Assembly: GCA_963542625.1 (NCBI GenBank)
Contig: CAUTXO010000038.1
Span: 1-14,147 of the forward strand
Source of the DNA: CAUTXO01 sp963542625
GTDB lineage: Bacteria > Campylobacterota > Campylobacteria > Campylobacterales > SZUA-545
Direction of reading: 5' to 3'
DNA length: 14,147 nt
Part shown: piece after piece, positions 1 through 5,794 of the stretch
Layout: each line of letters begins with the position of its first letter
Numbering within the stretch: position 1 is the stretch's first letter
Translations under genes and position numbers: made by a program
The notes under the pieces: generated by a model
Seen by the model: the letters and a program-made list of their open reading frames with translations, nothing else
Databases searched by the model: none
What the model was told of the DNA's origin: nothing

Positions 1-55
1 AGAGCTAGCAGGGGGGCATACGCGCTTAGCAATTGCGATAGTTGTGGATTGCCGC
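1..55. repeat. Left arm of 55-bp terminal inverted repeat
   Basis: The first 55 bases are an exact reverse complement of the last 55 bases of the window (14093-14147). The match stops at base 56, where the two sides diverge. It contains a G6 run at 11-16. Perfect identity of exactly 55 bp at both contig ends is the length expected when a de Bruijn assembler with k=55 breaks at a repeat, so I read it as a genomic repeat present in inverted orientation on either side of this segment. A linear replicon with terminal repeats is much less likely because the content is chromosomal housekeeping genes. Confidence 0.85.
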
Positions 56-123
56 GCAAAGAACTCCAGCAAACCGCACCCTAATCAACCGGCTCAAAAC
101 AAACTCCAGCAATCCGCGCGGGC
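56..123. other. Non-coding strip downstream of nadA with a short direct repeat
   Basis: This stretch follows the nadA stop codon on the minus strand. It holds a 16-bp direct repeat with one mismatch: AACTCCAGCAAACCGC at 62-77 and AACTCCAGCAATCCGC at 102-117, 40 bp apart. No gene and no convincing hairpin plus T-tract terminator was seen. Confidence 0.5.
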
Positions 124-1104
124 TTAGCTAATCTCTAGCATTCTATCCAGCGCAAGTTTTGCCCACTTCGTAACGCTAGGATCTAGCGACAATTCGTTGT
201 GAAACGTGCCGTCTTTAATAGAGCGCAGGGTGCTAAGCACATCAGCTAGCGTTGTTTCGTTCATCGTCGGACATTCAGGCTTTGTCGATGAAAGCACAAA
301 GGTGTTCTTCGCCCTTAGGCGATTTACCAAGTTAAACTCCGTCCCGACGGCGATTTTTTGCTCCGCGTCTTGCGCTCTGACCCACTCAATAATCTGCGAC
401 GTAGATCCTACAAAATCCGCCTTTTGCACGACGCTTGGGTCGCATTCTGGATGGACTGCCACCAAAATATCCGCGTATTTTTTGCGGTAAAAATCCACAT
501 CACGTGCGCTAAAAAGCTGATGGATAGAGCAAAAGCCGTCGTAGCAAAAAACGTCCGCGCCCCGCAGATCTGCCCCCGCTGCAACCGTTACGCTTTTTAG
601 CCCTAGCGCGTTTGCGATGTTATGCCCTAGGCAGCGGTCAGGCAAGAAAAAGATCTTTTTGCCCGAGACAAGAGCGTGCGTGATGATTTTTTTGGCGTTT
701 GAGCTCGTGCAAACAAGCCCCCCCATTTTGGCAACTTGCGCCTTGACTTCAGCCGATGAATTGATATAAACAATCGGCAAAATGTCCTCCCGCGCCACCC
801 CGCAAGCGCAAATGAGCTCCACGTTGCGCTCAAAGGCTGCTTCGTCTATCATTCTAGCCATCGAGCAGCAGGCGATTTTTGGCATTAAAACGCGCTTATC
901 CGGCGCCACGACCTTCACGCTCTGCCCCATAAAACCAACGCCGCAAAACACCAAAAATGGGTTAGGATCTTCCCTAGCGCGCTTGGCAAGCTCAAGGCTA
1001 TCGCCCGTGATGTCGGCTATGTTAAAAACTTCGTCTTTTTGATAAAAATGCGCGGCTATCGTTACGCCCAACTCTTTTTGCAGTTTTTTGATTTCGTTTT
1101 GCAA
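124..1104 (-). CDS. nadA: Quinolinate synthase NadA
   Basis: NadA condenses iminoaspartate with dihydroxyacetone phosphate to give quinolinate, the second step of de novo NAD synthesis, using one oxygen-sensitive [4Fe-4S] cluster. The 326-residue protein has the short NadA length and three cysteines in the expected places: C79/C80 (ACCSMA), C132 (VCTSSNA) and C278 (PECPTMN). The substrate-pocket elements HFYQ (H19) and HPEC (H218) are present. The start is TTG at 1104-1102. It is supported by AGAGG six bases upstream and by the typical N-terminus (MQNEIKKLQKELG). It is divergent from plsY with only 70 bp between the starts. A nadC partner, common next to nadA in Campylobacter, would lie beyond the window edge if present. 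Identification is very secure from sequence recall. Confidence 0.96.
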   Translation of the reverse strand: MQNEIKKLQKELGVTIAAHFYQKDEVFNIADITGDSLELAKRAREDPNPFLVFCGVGFMGQSVKVVAPDKRVLMPKIACCSMARMIDEAAFERNVELICACGVAREDILPIVYINSSAEVKAQVAKMGGLVCTSSNAKKIITHALVSGKKIFFLPDRCLGHNIANALGLKSVTVAAGADLRGADVFCYDGFCSIHQLFSARDVDFYRKKYADILVAVHPECDPSVVQKADFVGSTSQIIEWVRAQDAEQKIAVGTEFNLVNRLRAKNTFVLSSTKPECPTMNETTLADVLSTLRSIKDGTFHNELSLDPSVTKWAKLALDRMLEIS

Positions 1105-1174
1105 GCTTTGCCTCTAAAATTTAAATGTTAAATAGGTTAATATTATAACAATAAACTAATTTTAAGGGGAAAAA
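1105..1174. promoter_or_regulatory. Divergent nadA/plsY promoter region with overlapping -10 elements
   Basis: The minus strand carries a consensus TATAAT at 1147-1142, about 38 bases before the nadA TTG. It is preceded by TTTATTG rather than a clear -35 hexamer, as is usual for Campylobacter sigma-70 promoters. The plus strand carries TATTAT/TATAAC across 1141-1149, about 25 bases before the plsY GTG. The two -10 elements occupy the same near-palindrome. A plsY ribosome-binding site, TAAGGGG, sits at 1163-1169. Promoter assignment is by motif only. Confidence 0.6.
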
Positions 1175-1813
1175 GTGCCTGTTCTTTCATCTTTGGGCGA
1201 GTTTTTTTCAAATGCTAACGTTTTGATTTACCTTTTGGCGTATTTGGTTGGCGCGATACCCTTTGGGCTCTTGCTGGCAAAGGTTTTTGCGGGCGTGAAT
1301 ATCAAAAAAAGCGGCAGCGGATCTATTGGTGCTACGAACGTTTTGCGCGTTGTTAAAGAAAAAGATCCGCGCCTTGGTAAGATCTTAAGCGTCGCGACCT
1401 TTGCGTGCGATTTTCTAAAAGGCGGCGCGGTTATTTTGCTAGCAAGGCTTGCGGGCTTTGAAGATCCTAACATTGCTTGGACGATAGCCGTGCTTGCGGT
1501 GGTGGGACATTGCTTTTCGCCCTACTTGATGTTTGAGGGCGGCAAGGGCGTGGCAACGGGCGTTGGCGTGGTGATGGTAATGCTCCCGCTTGAGGCCATT
1601 TTAGGGCTTGTTGCGTGGTTTATTGTGGGTAAAAAGTTCAAAGTTTCATCGCTTGCATCGCTTGCGGGCTTGCTCTCAGCCATAGCGTTTAGCTTTGTTT
1701 TGCACCCACAGATCGTGCATACGCCGCTTTTGATCCTTGGCTTTGTGATTTTTTACAAGCACATACCAAACATTTATAGGCTCATCACGCACAAAGAAAA
1801 GGCCGTTATATAA
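1175..1813 (+). CDS. plsY: Glycerol-3-phosphate acyltransferase PlsY
   Basis: PlsY is an integral inner-membrane enzyme that transfers an acyl group from acyl-phosphate to glycerol-3-phosphate, giving lysophosphatidic acid, the first committed step of phospholipid synthesis. The 212-residue protein is strongly hydrophobic with five or so membrane spans and shows the three family motifs: SGSGSIGATNVLR near 46-58, the glycine-rich GGKGVATG near 122-129, and the C-terminal KHIPNIYRL near 194-202. Length is normal. The start is GTG at 1175 with a strong upstream TAAGGGG ribosome-binding site. It precedes the CosR-type regulator by 58 bp. In C. jejuni I recall folB between these two genes; no folB is present here. 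Function is secure. Confidence 0.95.
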   Translation: MPVLSSLGEFFSNANVLIYLLAYLVGAIPFGLLLAKVFAGVNIKKSGSGSIGATNVLRVVKEKDPRLGKILSVATFACDFLKGGAVILLARLAGFEDPNIAWTIAVLAVVGHCFSPYLMFEGGKGVATGVGVVMVMLPLEAILGLVAWFIVGKKFKVSSLASLAGLLSAIAFSFVLHPQIVHTPLLILGFVIFYKHIPNIYRLITHKEKAVI

Positions 1814-1871
1814 GCGCGGCTGGCTGATTATGCTAGAATTTTGCGCAAAAACTTAAGACGAAAGCAAAAAA
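1814..1871 (+). promoter_or_regulatory. Candidate promoter upstream of the CosR-type regulator
   Basis: The 58-bp gap contains TATGCTAGAATTTT, with a -10-like TAGAAT at 1834-1839 that would give a leader of roughly 25-30 bases. A TTAAG element lies at 1853-1857. The ribosome-binding site before the ATG is weak (AAGACGAAAG). The gap may instead be part of a plsY read-through transcript. Confidence 0.4.
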
Positions 1872-2543
1872 ATGAGAATACTGATTGTAGAGGACGAAAA
1901 AACTCTAAACACAACGCTATCAGAAGGTTTGCGCGAGCTTGGCTACCAAACCGACGAAGCCGAAAACCTAAAAGACGCCGAGTATTACATAGGGATTAGA
2001 AATTATGATCTTGTGCTAACGGACTGGATCTTGCCCGATGGCAGCGGGCTTGACATCGTGGCGCAGGTAAAGGAAAAATCCTTGCGAACGGCGGTCATCG
2101 TCATTAGCGCAAGAGATGACGTGGATAGCGAAGTAGAAGCGCTAGATAGCGGCGCGGACGATTACATCAAAAAGCCCTTTGATTTTGACGTGCTTGTAGC
2201 AAGGCTTGAGGCGCGCTTGCGCTTTGGCGGGACAAACGTTATAGAGATCGTGGATCTCATCATAAACCCAGACGAAGAAAAGATCTTTTTCAAAAACGAA
2301 GAAATAGAGCTAAAAGGCAAGCCATTTGAAGTGCTGACGCACCTTGCAAGGCATCGCGACCAAATCGTTTCAAAGGAGCAGCTGCTAGACGCCATTTGGG
2401 AAGAGCCCGAGCTTGTTACGCCGAATGTGATTGAAGTTGCCATCAATCAGATCCGCCAAAGAATGGATAAACCGCTAAAAATAGATACGATTGAAACCGT
2501 GCGTCGCCGAGGCTATCGATTTTGCTATCCGCAAATAGCATAA
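1872..2543 (+). CDS. cosR: OmpR-family response regulator, CosR/HP1043 type
   Basis: This is a 223-residue two-domain regulator: receiver (about 1-115) and winged-helix DNA-binding domain (about 125-220). The C-terminal half, from KGKPFEVLTHLARHRDQIVS to TIETVRRRGYRFC, is nearly identical to what I recall of H. pylori HP1043/HsrA and C. jejuni CosR, essential regulators of oxidative stress and central metabolism. Those proteins are described as atypical orphans that act without phosphorylation. Here the receiver looks canonical: acidic pair E7/D8, phospho-acceptor position D51 in LTDWILPDG, and K100 in the IKKPFD motif. The next gene is a histidine kinase overlapping by 22 bases. The downstream ferredoxin and Ppx genes match the cosR neighbourhood. 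Orthology is confident; phosphorylation by the neighbouring kinase is inference. Confidence 0.9.
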   Translation: MRILIVEDEKTLNTTLSEGLRELGYQTDEAENLKDAEYYIGIRNYDLVLTDWILPDGSGLDIVAQVKEKSLRTAVIVISARDDVDSEVEALDSGADDYIKKPFDFDVLVARLEARLRFGGTNVIEIVDLIINPDEEKIFFKNEEIELKGKPFEVLTHLARHRDQIVSKEQLLDAIWEEPELVTPNVIEVAINQIRQRMDKPLKIDTIETVRRRGYRFCYPQIA

Positions 2544-3790
2544 GATCTCAGTTTGCATACAGATTGGTCCCCGCTTTTGGGGTGCTGATTTTTTTGTTTT
2601 CATTCCTTGTTTTTGCGCTCATTAAGGACAAGATCTACAAAGACATCAAGCAAGATCTAATCAACACCGCAGAAACTCTCATAGAAAAGGAGCACCTTCG
2701 CAGCCGGATCTTGGAGAAAAACTTTGAGATAAGCTACAAGGAAGATTACACAATCAAAACCACTAAAAACGAGAGTTGCAAGCATATGAGTTTTGACGTT
2801 TCGGACGATTTTTGTATGCTTGCCTACCCTGTGATCCCCGAGCAAGGGTATTTCGTCATCGTTAAGAAAAACACGAGCTACCTAGAAAAGCTTTTGGATT
2901 CCATTGGGCAAATTATCATCGTGCTGAATGTTCTTGCCGCCATTTCCATTGGAATCTTTTCTTTTGTGTTTTCAAGTATGCTGGCAAAACCAATCAAGGC
3001 ACTTGTGAATAAGCTTGCGCTAATGGACGCAGAAAAGCTCACAAAGCTAGACGAAAGGCAATATCCCGTTGAGTTTAAGATCCTAGCACGGACGATAAAC
3101 TCCCTTATTAGCAAGATAAACGGCGCCATAAAATACAAAAAACAGCTGTTTTTGAGCCTAGCGCACGAGATTAAAACCCCGCTTGCCGTGATTAAAACTA
3201 AAAATTCCGTTACGCTTATGAAGGAGCGCGAGCCGGCAAAATACATAGAAACTCTGCGCCAGATTAACAAAACCGTCGATGAGATGAATATTATGACAAG
3301 CTCGATTTTAAACATCGGCCGCTCGTATTACGACCAGCTGGAAAACACTAAAAAGTTTGAAATCGGCTCGTTTTTGCAAGAAAAGGCAAAGGATTACGCC
3401 CTGCTTGTGAAAAACGCTGGCATTGAGTTTTCTTATGATCTTTGCGCCAAAAGGCTTGAATGCAGTGGGTCTGAAGTTCTTGCCTCGCATATTTTGCAAA
3501 ACTTCATTCAAAACGCGGTGAAATTCACGCCAGCAGGCGGCAAGATAAGCTTTAAAACCACTTGTCAAGATCGCGAGTATTTAATAGAAGTCATAGATAG
3601 CGGCGCGGGGCTAGATCCGTCGATAGATCCGTTCGCGCCATTTGCTAAATCCAAAGAAAAGGCTAGCGGGCTTGGGCTTGGGCTATTTTTGGCAAAAAAC
3701 GCCAGCGACGCAATGGACGCTGAAATAGGCATAGAAAACAACCCATCAGGCGGCGGCGTGCGCGCATTTTTAAGGCTTTCTTGCTGCTGA
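2522..3790 (+). CDS. Membrane sensor histidine kinase paired with the CosR-type regulator
   Basis: This is a 422-residue HisKA/HATPase_c sensor kinase. The first membrane span is at about 15-34 and the second at about 131-154, enclosing a small periplasmic domain of about 95 residues with three cysteines (C86, C98, plus none conserved that I recognise). A HAMP-like segment follows. The H-box LSLAHEIKTPLAV has phospho-acceptor H215, the N-box NFIQNAVKFTPAGG has N331, G1 is DSGAGLD (D359) and G2 is GLGLGL (383-388). All catalytic elements are intact. The start used is TTG at 2522, inside the regulator gene, with GAGG nine bases upstream. A TTG at 2564 is an alternative that would remove the overlap but would trim the N-terminus to the edge of the first span. 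The stop overlaps the ferredoxin start (TGATG). The signal sensed cannot be told from sequence. Confidence 0.9.
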   Translation: MLSANSIRSQFAYRLVPAFGVLIFLFSFLVFALIKDKIYKDIKQDLINTAETLIEKEHLRSRILEKNFEISYKEDYTIKTTKNESCKHMSFDVSDDFCMLAYPVIPEQGYFVIVKKNTSYLEKLLDSIGQIIIVLNVLAAISIGIFSFVFSSMLAKPIKALVNKLALMDAEKLTKLDERQYPVEFKILARTINSLISKINGAIKYKKQLFLSLAHEIKTPLAVIKTKNSVTLMKEREPAKYIETLRQINKTVDEMNIMTSSILNIGRSYYDQLENTKKFEIGSFLQEKAKDYALLVKNAGIEFSYDLCAKRLECSGSEVLASHILQNFIQNAVKFTPAGGKISFKTTCQDREYLIEVIDSGAGLDPSIDPFAPFAKSKEKASGLGLGLFLAKNASDAMDAEIGIENNPSGGGVRAFLRLSCC

Positions 3791-3981
3791 TGGCGCTAGA
3801 AATCACACAGCTTTGCATTTGCTGCGATGCCTGCTTGCCCGCCTGCCCGCACAAGGCAATCAAAGAAGGCGAAGAAATTTACGAGATTAACGACAAAAAA
3901 TGCGACGAATGCCAAAGGCTCTCCGCGCCACTTTGCGTGAGTGTTTGCCCGGTAAAAGCGATCGTAAAAAAAGGCTCATAA
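3790..3981 (+). CDS. Small 2[4Fe-4S] ferredoxin
   Basis: This is a 63-residue soluble electron carrier with two [4Fe-4S] binding motifs. The first is C9-x2-C12-x2-C15-x3-C19-P. The second, C38-x2-C41-x7-C49-x3-C53-P, has the longer x7 gap typical of Allochromatium/YfhL-type low-potential ferredoxins. The ATG at 3790 overlaps the kinase stop as TGATG; an upstream in-frame TTG at 3781 would add three residues but lies within the kinase and is less likely. It corresponds by position and type to the ferredoxin that I recall beside cosR in C. jejuni and beside the Ppx/GppA gene in H. pylori. Redox partners are not evident here. Confidence 0.93.
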   Translation: MALEITQLCICCDACLPACPHKAIKEGEEIYEINDKKCDECQRLSAPLCVSVCPVKAIVKKGS

Positions 3982-5447
3982 TGGCAAAGATCACAGCTGT
4001 AATAGACATTGGCTCAAACTCCGCGCGAATGGCGATTTTTAAAAAAACCAGCCGCTTTGGCTTTTACCTGCTAGACGATTGCAAGGCGCGCGTGCGGCTA
4101 TCGGAAAACTCCTTTCAAAACGACGGTGCCCTGCAAAAGGGCGCAATGGATCGCACCTGCTTGGCTTTGGAAGATTTTTTGAAAATCGCGAAGTTTTACA
4201 AGGCACGCAAGATCCTTTGCGTAGCAACGGCGGCTGTAAGATCTGCGCCTAATCGCCAAGAATTTTTATCCTGCCTAAGGCAGCGCCACAAGCTAAACGC
4301 CAAGGTCATAGACGGGCAAAAGGAAGCGTTTTTTGGCGGGCTTGGCGCGCTGAATTTGCTGGACGTTACAGACGGCGTTACGGTGGATATTGGCGGTGGA
4401 TCTTGCGAGTTTGCGCTCCTGCGCGGTGGCAAAATAGAAAAAACCGTATCGCTTGAGCTTGGCACGGTGCGCCTAAAGGAGAGCTTTTTTGACGGCGCGC
4501 AAGATCTAAGAGCGGCTAGGAACTACATCGCTAGCGAGCTAGAAAAAATAGCGCAAGACTTTGCAAATGCTGTTATCATCGGCATTGGTGGGACTATCCG
4601 CTCCATCAGCGAAGCAATAATCAAAAAAGAAAAATGGCCCATAAACACCCTGCACGGCTTTACTTACGAGTTAAAAGGGCAAATAAAATTTTTAGAAGAG
4701 ATCCTTTCTATGACGCCAAAGGAACTAAAAAAGGCGGGCTTTAAGGACGAGCGCCTAGACGTAATCCGCGAGGGCGCGCTGATATTTTTGGAGATTGTAA
4801 AGCGCTTTGGCGCAAAAACGCTTATCACATCGGGCGTTGGCGTGCGTGAGGGCGTGTTTTTGGCGGATTTGCTGCGCTCTTGCAGGCAAAAATTCCCGCC
4901 CAATTTCAACCCAAGCATACGCGCCATTATGGATAGGTTTGAGCTCGACAGGCGCGAGATTGGATATTTAATAAAGATCTCGCTCAAGCTTTTTGCGCTC
5001 CTTAGCGAGCGCTTTAGCTTAGACGAGCGCTACAAAAAGCACCTTTTGGCGGCTGTGAAGATCCTAAACGCCGGCAAAACGCTGAATTTTTACAAAAGGA
5101 CGACGGAGTCTTTCGAGCTCGCCATTTATGGGCTTTCTTACGGGTTTTCGCACAGCGATAAAATTCTAATCGCCTGCATTTTGGAAAGCCAGCAAAAAAA
5201 GCCGCTGCAAAATTTTGAGCCAAATCCGCTTTATAAGCAAATGCTCCCGGACGCGCAAACGCTTTTCTTGCTGAGCTTTACTGTGTTTGTGGCGTCTGTG
5301 TTAAACAAAAACAAGGCGTGCACTGATTACGACTTTGCCTTTGAAAACGATACACTCATAATCAAATCCCAAGCCGGCAACTATCTAAGCCGCGAGTATT
5401 TCAAAAGCCTAACCGCGCTTGGTGATATACAGATCCGCTTTGAGTAG
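3981..5447 (+). CDS. Ppx/GppA family exopolyphosphatase/guanosine pentaphosphatase
   Basis: The family hydrolyses polyphosphate and/or pppGpp and so links phosphate stores to the stringent response. The protein is 488 residues from the ATG at 3981, which overlaps the ferredoxin stop as TAATG. A start further upstream at 3900 would run inside the ferredoxin gene in another frame and is rejected. ASKHA-fold landmarks are present: phosphate-1 loop AVIDIGSNSARMAIF at 6-20, the family motif VATAAVRSAPNRQEFL at 81-96, the probable catalytic Glu in DGQKEAFFGG (E115), phosphate-2 loop VDIGGGSCEFALL at 135-147, and ELGTVRLKESFF near 155-166. The C-terminal half (about 310-488) is a helical HD-like region with no motif I can name. 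Whether it prefers polyP or pppGpp cannot be told. Confidence 0.92.
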   Translation: MAKITAVIDIGSNSARMAIFKKTSRFGFYLLDDCKARVRLSENSFQNDGALQKGAMDRTCLALEDFLKIAKFYKARKILCVATAAVRSAPNRQEFLSCLRQRHKLNAKVIDGQKEAFFGGLGALNLLDVTDGVTVDIGGGSCEFALLRGGKIEKTVSLELGTVRLKESFFDGAQDLRAARNYIASELEKIAQDFANAVIIGIGGTIRSISEAIIKKEKWPINTLHGFTYELKGQIKFLEEILSMTPKELKKAGFKDERLDVIREGALIFLEIVKRFGAKTLITSGVGVREGVFLADLLRSCRQKFPPNFNPSIRAIMDRFELDRREIGYLIKISLKLFALLSERFSLDERYKKHLLAAVKILNAGKTLNFYKRTTESFELAIYGLSYGFSHSDKILIACILESQQKKPLQNFEPNPLYKQMLPDAQTLFLLSFTVFVASVLNKNKACTDYDFAFENDTLIIKSQAGNYLSREYFKSLTALGDIQIRFE

Positions 5448-5794
5448 GGCGGGCTAGATCTGCTCAAGATCTGGTGCTTATCCGGCTCAAGATCCATAGC
5501 AAGATCCGTGCAAGATCTAGCCCAAGATCTTGGCTCTCAAAGCGCTAAGTATGCAATGGCTAGCGCGCGCAAACTTTTAAGATCTGCGCCACCCTGCCTT
5601 TGATTTTATAACTTCAAAAGTGCCAGATCTATTACAGCTAGAACAAAGCGTGCAAGATCTTTATAGCTTAACCCTAGATCTTGCCGTGCGCTGGCAAGAT
5701 CTAAGCACGTAAAGAAATGCACAAGATCCAAGCCATAGCCCGTAAGATTTGCACGCAAGATCCAGCCCAAGATCCACCGCCAGATCTTCAACGC
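5448..5794. repeat. Degenerate ~12-bp RGATCY repeat array in the ppx-priA convergent gap
   Basis: This 347-bp gap between two converging genes holds no credible gene. It contains 15 GATC sites (G at 5457, 5468, 5491, 5503, 5514, 5526, 5581, 5626, 5656, 5677, 5698, 5725, 5759, 5771, 5783), against one or two expected by chance. Nearly all are in the context (C/T)(A)AGATC(C/T). Runs of sites are 11-13 or 21-24 bases apart, so the array behaves as a decayed 12-bp unit, roughly GCNAAGATCYNN. Exact sub-repeats include GCTCAAGATC at 5462 and 5485, and a 22-bp near-duplicate at 5510 and 5755. CCAAGATCTTGG at 5522-5533 is a perfect palindrome. A 61-codon minus-strand reading frame here consists largely of repeat-encoded residues and is not called. 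Confidence 0.85.
5675..5703. terminator. Possible stem-loop in the convergent junction
   Basis: TAGATCTTGCC (5675-5685) pairs perfectly with GGCAAGATCTA (5693-5703) around a 7-base loop, giving an 11-bp stem. It lies between two converging genes and could end transcripts from both sides. No T-tract follows on either strand, so it is not a standard intrinsic terminator. The stem is made of two repeat cores and may be a by-product of the palindromic repeat. Confidence 0.35.

Noticed and set aside
11..16. Poly-G tract as a phase-variation switch
   Set aside because: Six G residues is shorter than the tracts that slip in Campylobacter, and it is not in a gene.
40..52. DnaA box (TGTGGATTG against TGTGGATAA)
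   Set aside because: It has two mismatches, a single copy per arm, and no origin genes around it.
1..55. Linear plasmid or phage terminal repeat
   Set aside because: Genes are chromosomal housekeeping, no replication or phage genes are present, and an exact 55-bp match fits an assembly k-mer.
1157..1857. HP1043/CosR operator sites (TTTTAAG before plsY, CTTAAG before the regulator)
   Set aside because: Only single half-site-like words are seen, without a second copy at a fixed distance, so binding cannot be claimed.
5606..5791. A 61-codon minus-strand frame in the gap after priA
   Set aside because: Its Asp-Leu and Trp-rich sequence is a translation of the RGATCY repeats; there is no ribosome-binding site or family resemblance.
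5448..5794. CRISPR array
   Set aside because: Units are about 12 bp, degenerate and palindromic, with no constant-length unique spacers and no cas genes nearby.
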